From NCBI GenBank assembly GCA_024803745.1, contig JANJXV010000189.1:944861-1008860 (forward strand): a DNA stretch of 64,000 bases, written 5' to 3'. Below are positions 53,640 through 63,245 of the stretch, piece after piece. Origin of the DNA: Megascapheus bottae. Lineage: Eukaryota; Chordata; Mammalia; Rodentia; Geomyidae. Position numbers and translations under genes: made by a program. Numbering within the stretch: position 1 is the first letter of the stretch; each line of letters begins with the position of its first letter. The notes beneath the pieces were generated by a model. The model was not told the origin of the DNA. It saw only the letters and a program-made list of their open reading frames with translations, and made no database searches.

Positions 53640-54310
53640 CGGTCTCTCAGGTAACTGACCTGCCAGACTTCCCTCAAGTCCTGGGACGAAGCTGGACCCC
53701 GCACCCTGGCGCCTCAGCGGCTCCGCCTCCCTGTCCTCCCCGGCCCCCTCCGCACCGCGCTCCTACCTCAGTCCCGGACCCCAGCTCGCGCCCCTGAGCT
53801 CCGAGCCCCTGCGGCCTCACCGCCAGGGCCCGCGCCCACCTCCTCAGACCGGAGGGGTCCTCGCGACCCCAGGACCGCACATCAGCCCGCCCGTGCTGGA
53901 CACCTACTCACCGTTCAGAGAGACGAGCGCCGTCACCCCTCAACCGGCCGTTGAAGCACCTCCAGCGGGCTTTCCAGAAGGTACAGGTACTGCTGCTGCC
54001 GCCACCGCCTCCACAGCCGCCTCCACCGCCCCCGCCGCTGCCACTGCCTCCTCGCTCCTTTCAGCGTCAACTCGCGCCTGCGCGTGGCGCCCCCTCCCGA
54101 CGAATGGCAGGAAGAACCATAGAGGCACCTCGGTGAACGGGAGGAGGGGCCTGGGAGGGAGACCAGAGAGAGAGCCGGCTAGCTCGCCTCGAAACCTTGA
54201 CTGCCCCTTGCGGTCGGAGGAGAAAAGCAACCTAGGACCGCAAGGATCCACTCAGGGAAATTGTGTGTGCGCGCGTGCGTGTGCCTTGAGAGGGAAGAAA
54301 CACGGGTCGT
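53640..54310. promoter_or_regulatory. CpG island, probable promoter
   Basis: The only GC-rich, CpG-dense segment in the window, free of SINEs. It holds an NRF1-like gcgcctgcgcg at 54074-54084, a CTCF-like or GC-box-like gtggcgccccctcc at 54084-54097 and a GCC-repeat zone at 53995-54050. No TATA box is obvious. Either direction of transcription is possible. The exon model on the minus strand is the better supported. The gene is not identified. Confidence 0.8.
53912..54110 (-). other. candidate non-coding first exon
   Basis: Read on the minus strand, the segment ends CTGAACG followed by GTGAGTAGG, a strong donor (GT at 53911-53910). The intron side is G-rich, as is common just after first exons. 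The minus strand has no ATG between about 54113 and the donor, consistent with a 5' UTR exon, and contains GGC/GGT-rich repeats. The transcription start is unknown and the right boundary is a guess near the NRF1-like site. A plus-strand donor-like aaggtacag near 53978 is an alternative. Confidence 0.4.
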
Positions 54311-54406
54311 ATGGGCAAACAGCTTCTGGGTGGCTAGGATTACAGCAGTGGGTCACTGCACCTGGCATGTTATTGCTTTTTAGTTAAGATTTCATTTATG
54401 TATCAC
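54311..54406 (-). repeat. SINE head fragment
   Basis: At 54328-54368, gtggctaggattacagcagt and cactgcacctggca are the minus-strand head of a composite or B1-type SINE. Confidence 0.6.
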
Positions 54407-54606
54407 GGCTGGGAGTTGGCTTAGTGGTAGAGTGCTTGCCTAGCATGCATGAAGACCCGGGTTCGATTCCTTGGTACCATATACATAGAAAAAAGCCCGA
54501 AGTGGTGCTGTGGCTCTAGTGCTAGGGCACTGGCCTTGAGAAAACCCAAGGGCAGTGTTCAGGCTCTAAGTTCAAGCGCCAGGACTGGCAAAAAAATAAA
54601 AAAGAG
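54407..54606 (+). repeat. IDL dimer SINE
   Basis: Near consensus with B box gggttcgattcc; it lies about 100 bp from the CpG island. Confidence 0.93.
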
Positions 54607-54645
54607 TTAATTTATTAGTATTGAAAGGAATGTGTTTTATCTTGC

Positions 54646-54651
54646 CAGAGA

Positions 54652-54713
<62 letters not shown>

Positions 54714-54799
54714 GGAGAGGGAGAGGGAGAGGGAGAGGGAGAGGGAGAGGGAGAGGGAGAGGGAGAGGGAGGGGGAGAGAGACAGGGAGAGGGAGAGAA
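54646..54799 (+). repeat. GA and GAGAGG purine tract
   Basis: About 150 bp of GA units followed by GAGAGG units, 340 bp from the CpG island. Homopurine, so it is GAGA-like and triplex-prone. Frames through it are artefacts. Confidence 0.97.
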
Positions 54800-54899
54800 C
54801 ATTTCTTGTTCCCTGTGCTGGAAATGGAAATAAAGACTCCCAACCATTGTAGAGCAGTTGGACTGTTTCCATAACGTTCTGTTTTCTAAAAAAAATTTA

Positions 54900-55090
54900 A
54901 GTATAACAGTGATATTCACATGACAATATGTTGGAAATGAACTTTACAACTTGGATGGTGGGGGGAGGAAAAGTGAAAGAAAACCTGGGAAGGGGTAACA
55001 TTATTAAAGAATTAATGTTCTCACTATCTTGCAAATGTAACAAAACTCCTCTATACATCATCCTGATAATAAAGTAAAAATTTAAAAATT
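54900..55090 (+). repeat. LINE-1 3' end, type B
   Basis: Contains atgttggaaatgaactttac, a G-rich stretch, aattaatgttctcactatct, ctctatacatcatcctgata and an A-rich end. Matches the reverse complement of 62544-62720. Confidence 0.75.
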
Positions 55091-55094
55091 TTTT

Positions 55095-55345
55095 ATAAAG
55101 GTGATATATACAGAGGGCTTATAATTACAAAGTCAGGTAATGAGGACATTTAATTTTGAACAGCACACCTCCTCCCTCATTTTTCCCAGTTTTTCCCTTC
55201 CTCCAATGTGTATAGGTCTAACAACATAAGGTCTAGTGAGTATGTATCACTGCTGAGTTGGTTCTCCATTTGTCCCACCACCATTTCTCTGCTTCCCCTT
55301 CCCCACCCTAAATCACATCAACTTAAATACAAGACAAAATGTACA
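55095..55345 (-). repeat. LINE-1 3' end, type B, inverted
   Basis: Minus-strand L1 end: ataaaggtgatatatacaga, ttgaacagcacacctcctcc, ggtctagtgagtatgtatca. It faces the plus-strand copy at 54900 tail to tail. Confidence 0.78.
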
Positions 55346-55562
55346 GAAATTTAAAAAGAACAACAAAAGGAAGGGGAGAAAAAAAGAAAGAAAAGGAAAA
55401 AAAAAAAACAAAACTAAGTGACGTGAGCCAGACCTAATGAAACCTAAGCCGCGTGGTTTCCCTTATTTGTAATCATTAGAATGTACATAAATGTACAAGT
55501 AAAAACAATGTATAGTGAAAGACAAATAATTACACTTAGACATGATTAATTTACTAGCACTC
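55346..55562 (+). repeat. A/G-rich stretch and L1 segment in plus orientation
   Basis: After an A/G-rich stretch the L1 landmark aagtgacgtgagccagacct and tggtttcccttatttgtaat appears in plus orientation, opposite to the neighbouring 3' end. Likely the inverted 5' part of the same insertion. Confidence 0.6.
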
Positions 55563-55629
55563 TAAACATTCACACAGCGAGAACAAAAGAGGATATCCTT
55601 AGGAGAGAAGCATAAGGGCCCAATATCCA

Positions 55630-55692
55630 ACTATTCTTTTTTTTTTACTTTTTTTTAATTGTAATTAGTAAAAGGGTTACATGATATTTGAA
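55630..55692 (-). repeat. LINE-1 3' end, type A, very short
   Basis: T runs followed by taattgtaattagtaaaagg and gttacatgatatttg, the last ~50 bases of type A. Confidence 0.7.
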
Positions 55693-55926
55693 GAAACTGT
55701 CAGTATAGTCAAAAATCCTACTCAGTTGCTGCTTATCTCTACTGAATTTTGTCATTGCAAAACTCGTTAACAAGTACTTGTTGATCAATCCTTAACAAGT
55801 TGCAGGTAAGATCTATTCCTATTGGTCTCCTTGTTTAATTGGAAATATAACAGGGCTTCTATGACCAAGACTCCTTTGATTGCCAGCCATCCTGGGCAGA
55901 GAAAAATCTGTCTATAAAACTCCATC
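55693..55926. other. unassigned sequence
   Basis: No supported feature. Confidence 0.5.
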
Positions 55927-56144
55927 TCAGGGCCGGGAGTTTGGCCTAGTGGTAGAGTGCTTGCCTAGCCTGCACAAAGAGCCTGGTTCAATTCCTGGGT
56001 ACCACATACATAGGAAAAAGCCAAAAGTGGTGCTGTGGCTCCAGTGGTAGAGCTCTAGCCTTGAGAAAGTCCAAGGACAGTGCTCAGGCCCTGAGCTCAA
56101 GCCCAGGACTGGCTAAATAAATAAAAATAAATAAATAAAAAGTT
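55927..56144 (+). repeat. IDL dimer SINE
   Basis: Near consensus; the tail has become AATA-rich. Confidence 0.93.
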
Positions 56145-56361
56145 AATCAGAGCCTAGAGATCAAGAGAAGTAGTTGCTAACCACTCCTGTCCAGCCCTAG
56201 CATTTGACGGGTTATTTCTAGCCAGTATACTACATTCTGCCCTTCATAATGGGCCCCCACCTCCTTCACCCTCTCCTTAATTACCTCCCTAGCACTGGTG
56301 GCACTACAGAATCGCTGAGTCCTAGACCTCCTAACTGCTGACAAAGGTGGAACCTGCCTTT

Positions 56362-56482
56362 TTTATTTTTTTCTGTGGGTCATAGGGCTTGAATTCTGCC
56401 TGGGCACTGACTCTGAGTTCTTGAGCTCAAGGCTACCGCCCTACCCCTGGGCCTGGGCATTGTCCCTGAGCTCTTCAGGGAC
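56362..56482 (-). repeat. composite SINE tail, duplicated
   Basis: Minus strand holds two tail copies in tandem (gccctacccctgggcctggg is the junction). Middle and head are missing. Confidence 0.8.
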
Positions 56483-56860
56483 ATTCGCCTATCGACTGCC
56501 CCTCCAAGTGGCACCCTAGACCACCGGCATACAGCCCCCACCACGCCCCTGTCCAGCAGCAAGTAGCCAGATCACTATTGTTGCCCTATTAGCCAAGCAA
56601 AAATCCTGAGATGTCAGGCCACTGGGCTGCCTATATCACTCCCTAGCCTCGGACCCTGATCTGGAGCTGCCCCCCTGTAAGAATGCCTACTGATTAACAA
56701 TTCCCTTTTACCCCAGCCTTAAAAGTCCTGCTACAACCAGCTAGACCTGGTGTAACCTCTCTGGGTTCACCCAGGGAGTTCGCCTAGGAACATACTCCAA
56801 TCAATTTTCCTCTACTTGCCTTACTTCTCCCGGCTCTTTTCTCACCTAAAACCTAACCTT
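56483..56860 (+). repeat. possible LTR fragment
   Basis: Pyrimidine-rich with R-U5-like passages (ctggtgtaacctctctgggt, ttcctctacttgccttactt). There is no proper AATAAA and no boundary, so the call is tentative. Confidence 0.3.
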
Positions 56861-57049
56861 ATAGTTATCAATGTAGAATCAGAGCATTCTCTATATGCAA
56901 AGATTTCCTAAGGCTATGACATCTGCATTTCTCTAAAGCATCTGCATTCAGTGAATAGCCTTTCTTACCTCTAGACATTTCAGCATTAAGTTGAGAACTC
57001 CCTCCAACAAGCAGGAGGCACCAGGATGGCTGCAAGAAGTAAGTAGAGT
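56861..57049. other. unassigned sequence
   Basis: No supported feature. Confidence 0.5.
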
Positions 57050-57287
57050 CATGCTCCGGTGACTCAAGCCTGTAATCCTAGCTACTAAGGAGGCTGAGAT
57101 CTGAGGATCAAGGTTCAAAGCCAGCCCGGGCACAAAAGGACCTGAGACTCTTATCTCCAATTAACCTCTAGAAAACCAGAAGTGGGGATTGGCTCAAGGG
57201 TAAGGTGGGTAGCCTTGAGCTCAAGAGCTCAGGGACAGCACCCAGGCTGAGTTCAACCCGATGGCCCACCAAAAAAAAAAAAAACAA
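57050..57287 (+). repeat. composite SINE
   Basis: Near consensus with A tail; belongs to the variant with cacaaaaggacctgagactc. Confidence 0.92.
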
Positions 57288-57299
57288 AAAACAAAGTTA

Positions 57300-57506
57300 A
57301 GTAGGCTCAGCCTCTGTATTTCACTAGCTACTCAGGAGGCTGGGGTCTGAGGATCAAGGTTCAAAGCCAGCCCAGGTGGGAAAGTATCCATGAGACTTTT
57401 TTGTGTGTGTGTGCCAGTTGTGGGGCTTGAACTCAGGGCTGGAGCACTGTCCTTGGACTTTTCTCAAGGACAGAGCTCTACCACTTGAGCCACAGCACCA
57501 CTTCTA

Positions 57507-57551
<45 letters not shown>

Positions 57552-57720
57552 TACTGAGGAATCAAACCCCAGTCTTTATGCATGCTAGCCAAGCACTCAA
57601 CATGACACTAGGCCAAACTCCTGCCCCCACCCATGAGACTCTTATCTCCATCTAACCACCAAAAAACTCAGAAGTGACGCACTAGCATTCGCTACAACTC
57701 GAAGTGGCAGAGCACTGCCA
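57300..57720 (+). repeat. composite SINE split by an IDL dimer
   Basis: Head at 57300-57397. Middle resumes at 57631 (cttatctccatctaacc) and the tail decays after 57690. Confidence 0.87.
57398..57630 (-). repeat. IDL dimer SINE with a TA expansion in the linker
   Basis: Exact 10-bp duplication ccatgagact at 57388-57397 and 57631-57640. The linker tatgtatgtgg has expanded into a TA run at 57510-57549. Confidence 0.93.
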
Positions 57721-57830
57721 CTTGACACACAGCATCATATCCAGTTTTTGTTTATACGGTACTGAGGAATCGAACCCAGGGCCTCATGTGTGCTAGGAAA
57801 GTATTCTTAACACTAAGCCACATCCTTTCT
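57715..57830 (-). repeat. IDL left unit and linker, older copy
   Basis: Minus-strand fragment: tttatacggtactgaggaat, tgtgtgctaggaaagtattc. Confidence 0.75.
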
Positions 57831-58035
57831 TTTTGGGGGTCTGGGAGCTGTCCCTGAGGTTTTCAGCTCAAGGCTACCACCCTACCCCTGAAGTCACAGC
57901 GCCACTTCTGGTTTTCTGGTGGTTAACTCGAGATGAGTCTCCTGGTCTTTAGTGCCTGGGCTGGCTTTGAACTATCCTCAGATCTCAGCCTCCTGAGTAG
58001 CTAGGATTACAGGCATCAGCCACTGTGTCCAGCAA
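57831..58035 (-). repeat. composite SINE
   Basis: Minus-strand copy with a short middle deletion. Confidence 0.88.
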
Positions 58036-58062
58036 ACTTTCTCATCAGTCAAATATTTCATC

Positions 58063-58178
58063 TTTTTTTTGGTGGGGGGGGGTCAGTATTAGGACTTGAA
58101 CTCAGACCCTGGGTGCTGTCCCTGAACTATTTCACTACTGCTGTATCATTTTGAGTCAGAGTGCCACTTATAAGCTTT
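58063..58178 (-). repeat. SINE tail fragment
   Basis: T/G-rich start then gtattaggacttgaactcag and a decayed tail. Confidence 0.65.
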
Positions 58179-58453
58179 CACTGCTATTGGTAATGTTCTG
58201 CCTTGACAGCATTTCAGATGCTGTTGGTCTCCATGTCCTCAACCAGTCAAGGCCACGGCCATAACTGTCTGTATATACCTATAATTTAATGTCTCTCCAC
58301 ATGTTGCAAAGTAGAAGAAATGTGATTTTTCATATTTAAACTTCATTATACCAAAATCAAGACAAAAAAATTACTTTTTTTTTGTTCCAGGCACAATGGC
58401 TCATCCCAACTATCGGGGAAGATCATGGTTTCAAGCAGCTGGTAAAAAAGAAG
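58179..58453. other. unassigned sequence with a SINE head trace
   Basis: At 58385-58440 a short head trace (ggcacaatggctcatccc) is visible. Otherwise nothing. Confidence 0.45.
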
Positions 58454-58738
58454 TGAAAGCCAAGGTTGTGGCTCATACCTGTAATCCTAGCTACTCAGGA
58501 GGCTGAGATCTGAGGATCAAGGTTCAAAGCTGGCCCTAGCACTAAAGGACCTGAGACTCTTAGAAAACAGGAAGGACCTGAGACTCCTAGAAAACAGGAA
58601 GTGGGGCTTGGCTCAAGGGTAGGGCGGTAGCGTTGCACTCAAGAGCTCAGGGACAAGGCCAAGACCCAGGGTTAGGGTGGTAGCCTTGAGCTGAAAACCT
58701 CAGGGACAGTGCCCAGGACAGAGTTTAAGCTCCATGAC
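58454..58738 (+). repeat. composite SINE with duplicated tail and middle
   Basis: The tail is duplicated at 58672 (acccagggttagggtggtag). A second small duplication repeats gacctgagactc...agaaaacaggaa at 58549-58604. Confidence 0.9.
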
Positions 58739-58779
58739 TGACACACACTGACACACACACACACACACACACACACACA
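58739..58779 (+). repeat. (CA)n microsatellite
   Basis: CA run at a SINE 3' end. Confidence 0.97.
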
Positions 58780-58799
58780 AGTGAGATTCCATCTCAACA

Positions 58800-58985
58800 A
58801 ATAAGCTGAGCATGGGGATTCACATCTGTAATCCCAGCTATGTGGAAGGTGTAAGTAGGATGACAATCCAAAGCTACCTAAGCAAGAAGTACAACATTTG
58901 ATCTGAAAATTAACCTAAAGCAAAAAGGCACAGAGGAATTGTTCAAGTGGTATAGAGCTTGGCAGGCAAGCAAAAGCCTTGCTCC
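58800..58985 (+). repeat. diverged composite SINE
   Basis: Head gctgagcatggggattcaca and tgtaatcccagctatgtgga; the second part has gttcaagtggtatagagctt. Confidence 0.65.
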
Positions 58986-59203
58986 TTTTGAGGGAGCAAG
59001 AAGAGGGGGACTCAATCGGAGAGTACTCTCCCATACCCACAAGACAGGTTCTGAGTAGAGGAAGCTAGACCCGTGGCTCTGGGTGGTCAGTAGGACCGAG
59101 CCATGAATGCAGTTTTGCAGTGGCCGGAGTACCAGAGAGCAGACAATGGGAGAGGAACCACATTGGCTGCTCTCTTGATATATGCATATATGACAAGCAG
59201 GCA
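58986..59203. other. unassigned sequence
   Basis: No supported feature. Confidence 0.5.
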
Positions 59204-59480
59204 CAACTCTCCTTTGTATCAACAGATTGTTTCCAGATACCCACAGATCCCAAATCCATGGATGTTCATACTCCTTATAGAGCATGGCGTTACATGCGCA
59301 AATATCTTCCCATATACTTTAAATCATCACAAGATGGCTTATGTTATCCAAGACAATGTAAAAGCTATGAGTGGTTTTTAATGTGACATTGTAGAGAGAA
59401 CAATTAACAAGAAAAAAGAAAACGAGTACAGGTTCAGCACAGACATAGCATTGTCTGTGCAATTGGTCTTTCTGCAGAGA
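59204..59480. mobile_element. Tigger-group DNA transposon fossil (second type)
   Basis: Blocks match another mammalian non-autonomous Tigger-type element as I know it: ctcctttgtatcaacagatt, aaatccatggatgttcat, gcgttacatgcgcaaatatc, actttaaatcatcacaagat, caatgtaaaagctatgagtg, aacaattaacaagaaaaaag, aggttcagcacagacat. The overlapping frames at 59065-59386 are this repeat, not a gene. Confidence 0.7.
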
Positions 59481-60989
59481 TAGATAAACATCCAGTCCAC
59501 AGGATCTGGGACCACTTCACAAAGCTGATCAGGTATGGCTGGCTGGTTACACGGCCAGATGTTCACAGGGTCTGAGTGCTACCCGCAGCCCAGTGGGGGT
59601 GTTCTATGTGCAAAAGACACCATGCTGTCTCCCAGCTGAATGGACCCACAGCCAGGGCAGATTAGTCAACTTGCGTGCATTTCTAAATTCTTTAAGCACG
59701 TGTGTCCTGCTGAGTCCTAAGCAGATGAGATCTACCCACAGGGCCTGGCTTCAAGTTTCTTCCTGCCTGTGTTACTTCAAGGACCTCTTTGGGGCCCTTC
59801 TCTCTCCCCTGGCATCTTTTGAAGTGCCTTTGCAATAGCAGAATATTTGGCTACAGTCTATGTACAGACTGAGATGACTGAGCTCCTTCAATGATAAGGC
59901 AACAGACCTGGGGCAGAGATGAAGCAGCAGGACTATCTGTCTACCTCAAGGTGAAGCTTAACTGATTTTGGCCTAGAATATTTTGGAGTTTTTCAGTAGC
60001 TTGGATTCTGGTGAATTCCAAGGCTTAATTAACTTGGCTTGATGTGGAGGGACAGTTCTTCCTTGGCTTCATGTGGAGGGACAGTTCTTCCTTGGCTTCT
60101 TATCACTCCTATCATTCTACCAGTAAGTCCATGAAAGACTCAAACAATAGCCAAATGGCCCCTAGTGACGTAGGACCTAAAAGGTGACCAGTGACAGTGA
60201 CTCACAAGCTCCCTATTCCAGTGCTCACAAGTTACGAATCAACTGGAAGTTGATGTAAAACTGACTGAAGGAGGAGTTTCATTCACGGTGGCATTTTTGA
60301 CTTGCTGGAGTTAACCCTGCTTATGGTGGACATCACCAAGGAATCTGGGCAGTCAGAACAGGTAGGGTCTGGTTGTTGATGCAGGGAGACAAGGTAGGGT
60401 TATTCCTGCTTGCTGAATGTGGGATGGGGATTCCTGTAGTTACAGCACTGGGAGATTTTTCTATGGCTCAGTTTTCTATAGAGCAGTCAACAGAGCTCAC
60501 TCCTGGATCCTTCTTGAGGCCTTGGGTTCACACATGTTCATAAAGCTCTCTGCCAGATTCAAGCCTCCCTTCCACCTACGCTTTCCCAACATCTGTGCCA
60601 GTATAATGTCAGATTCCTGTACTCCCTCAAGCCGTGACCTTTTCTCTTAACTTGTCCTCTGCATTTCATGACTCCCTGTGTGGAAGTCAAGAAGAAACAT
60701 CAGAGGATCAGAAGCCTGATTAGATGAGAACTGGTTGTAATTCATTGGGTTACAGTTCACTAGCCTTGAATTCAATATTGCTTAGTGGGTCATTTAACTA
60801 TTTGGAAACTAGAAATGGGTTGAGAAATATGACTGTTTAATATGGCAATAGTTAAAGAGAAATTGCCTCAGGAGTAAAGAGAAACCTGGTGCCCTCAGTT
60901 GGTGCCTTCATGTTGCTACTAATGAGATATGGGTCATTGTGTTTTGAATATGAAGCAGAATTATGTTCTGTGGCAGACTTCTGAGAAGT
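59481..60989. other. SINE-free stretch with a 29-bp tandem duplication
   Basis: A 29-bp unit starting tggcttgatgtggaggg at 60035-60063 is repeated at 60064-60092 with one change. No exon with credible content in the rest. Confidence 0.6.
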
Positions 60990-61070
60990 CCCAGTTTCTC
61001 AAGAGGCTGAGGCTGAAGAATTTCCTAAGGCAGTGAGGTTAAGGACCGCCTGGACACCAGCATGAGCAGA
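60990..61070 (+). repeat. B1-like fragment
   Basis: 7SL-type core: agtttctcaagaggctgagg, gaccgcctggacaccagcat. Confidence 0.5.
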
Positions 61071-61755
61071 GTTTTGCATAAGGATCCATGTTCAAATTGC
61101 TTACTTAATATCAAGGACCAAGATGCAGTTCCTGGGGCTTCTGCAGGCTGGTGGGTACTGTAAATTGGTTGAGGTGACACACATATAGCATGTGAGAACT
61201 CTGTGGTCTTCAGCAGGAAGCATGGACCTGGCATCCCCACACGTCAGTGTTCCTTCTCCTGCCAGGAGTGAGGCGAAACTAAGTCTTTCAGGAGCAGGTG
61301 CAGGAGGCAGGCAACTCATTTCACTGGCATGGCCATGATGTAGTGAGGGTATTCCCAGGAAGAGCCTGTGTTGTTTCAGGCAACCTTCCCAATGAGCCTT
61401 GGTTATCACCCATGGTTAATCTGGTCTGATTTTGTAGTTCCAGGAAATTTCTAATTCTGAATACATTTTGCTAGTAGATCAATACAGCAATAGACGTAGG
61501 CACTCCTCCATGTCAGTGGAAGCTTTGTTCTTTTATCCTTCCCTCCCTCCTTCCCTCCTTCGCTCCCTCCTTCCTTTCTTCCTACCATCCTCTTTTCCTC
61601 CCTCCTACCCTCCTTCCCCTCTATTTCTTCATCTTTCTCCCATTTCCCTTATCTCTGTAGCAGTATCAGAGACCCAATCCATGGCTTTATAAGTACTATA
61701 AGAACTACCTTTTGAGCAAATCGGGACACTTTCATTTGAAATAGCATCTCACTGC
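61071..61755. other. unassigned sequence with a pyrimidine tract
   Basis: CCTT-type pyrimidine-rich DNA at 61535-61660. The rest is unassigned. Confidence 0.5.
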
Positions 61756-61852
61756 TTGCTTTGACTACTCTGTGTTCAAACTAATGATTCTCTTGTCTCT
61801 GTCTCCCCAGTTGTTGAGATTACAGGGGTGCACCACTATGCCTCACTGCTTT
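61756..61852 (-). repeat. B1-like fragment
   Basis: Minus-strand 7SL-type unit: tgtctccccagttgttgaga, ttacaggggtgcaccactat. Confidence 0.65.
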
Positions 61853-62543
61853 ATGTGTTTTAGCAGTTCCATAAGTTTCTCTGCCAGGACTGTGCCACTA
61901 TTTGTACACAAATCAATTTACATATATGTGATACACATACAGGGGCTCCTGAGCTTATGATAGAACTATGGATGTATAAATAAAACTCTAAGTTGCAAAT
62001 ATTTAATGTAATTAACATATAGAATATTCAAGTTTTGTAATGCAGCCACTGCAGTGTTACCTCAGCTTTCCCTCACAAAGGAGGGGCTGAGTAGGATCTG
62101 CATCTCTGTGCTTCCTCCTAAGATCTCAAGGGAGGGTGGCTCAGCGCATTGCTAGCCCCAGGGAAAGATCCAGAGTCTAGATATGGCTCCTTCCACTTGC
62201 ATGTTGCATTCCCACCATGTTGAAGTGAACCCTGGTGAGTCAGGACATTTTCGTCATGTACACACTGCCCCACGCTGAGAAGCTTCCAGTCAGCCTCAGG
62301 AATTTCCTACCAGAAGCCCTTTCCTGAAACATCTCACCCATGCTGGGTACCTGTGGGAGAGATGAAGAATTAGAGGGCATCTTTCAGCAGATGTTTCCCC
62401 CTTGCACTTTGGAGCCTACTGGTCTACCAGTTGTTGGAAAGCCTCACTTCATCCTGTTCTAATGTACCGAACCCCATGTGGACATGTGCTGGAGTTCTGA
62501 AATCAGAAAGGGCAGAAGGAAAGCTCTGCTCTAGGACAATCTT
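61853..62543. other. unassigned sequence
   Basis: About 690 bp without recognised repeats or exons. Confidence 0.5.
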
Positions 62544-62907
62544 GTTTTTTTTTTTAATTTTATTTTATTGTAAAGGTGATGTACAGAGGATTTACAGTTA
62601 CATAGATAATGAATACATTTCTTTTTGAACAGTATTAACCCTCCCTCATTTTCTCCTGCTTTCCCTCCCCTGCCTCCCCTTCCCCCTCAAATTGTAAATT
62701 TCATTTCCAACACAGTATCTAATGAGTATCACTGTTACTGGTTCAACCTTTATCACACTGTTTTTGTGATTTCCCATTTCCTTCTCCAAATCATATAAAT
62801 GTATGTACAAGTCAGAGGGTTCTGAAACAGAAACAGTGACCATAGAGAGTAATCCAGAGGAGAAAAAAATTAAAACAAAAACAATAGCTGCAAACAGTGC
62901 ACTGAAA

Positions 62908-62963
<56 letters not shown>

Positions 62964-63245
62964 CATCAGACAGAAAGAAGGAAATAAGAAAGAAAAAAAG
63001 AAAGAAAGAAAGAAAGCCTTATTTCCATATCATGGGGTTCATTTTGATTAGCATCATTTTATATGGTCATATGCAGATAGCTATTGTGCTATTGTAATCG
63101 TGATAGGACTAAGCTAAGCATACAATAATTATTACAAATGAGGGAAACCATTGCGCCATTCAAAAGGAAAAGGAAGGACTTGGAAACAATTATATTAAGT
63201 GAAGTAAGCCAGACCCAATCATAGGCTCTGTGGTTTCCCTCTGGG
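62544..63245 (-). repeat. LINE-1, type B, with inverted 5' part
   Basis: The minus-strand L1 3' end begins at a T run and continues to aaatgagggaaaccattgc (about 63137-63155). From about 63160 the L1 runs in plus orientation (attaagtgaagtaagccaga, gtggtttccctctg). Both arms meet at the same L1 position, the tggtttccctc block. This matches twin-priming inversion. Confidence 0.75.
62904..63016 (+). repeat. GAAA simple repeat
   Basis: Pure GAAA at 62904-62963 and interrupted units to 63016, inside the L1. The Lys/Arg-Glu frame through it is an artefact. Confidence 0.96.

Noticed and set aside
53893..54387. 164-codon plus-strand frame across the CpG island
   Set aside because: It starts at GTG, not ATG, is compositionally Ala/Pro-rich from GCC repeats, and runs on into a SINE fragment. 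Frames of this kind are expected in GC-rich DNA.
54572..54919. Ser-Leu and Arg-Glu repeat frames on both strands
   Set aside because: They translate the GA/GAGAGG tract.
59103..59386. Overlapping plus frames that look protein-like
   Set aside because: The DNA matches a Tigger-type transposon remnant and both frames lack conserved motifs.
62646..63051. Lys/Glu-rich and Phe-Leu-Ser-rich frames
   Set aside because: They translate the GAAA repeat within an L1 3' end.
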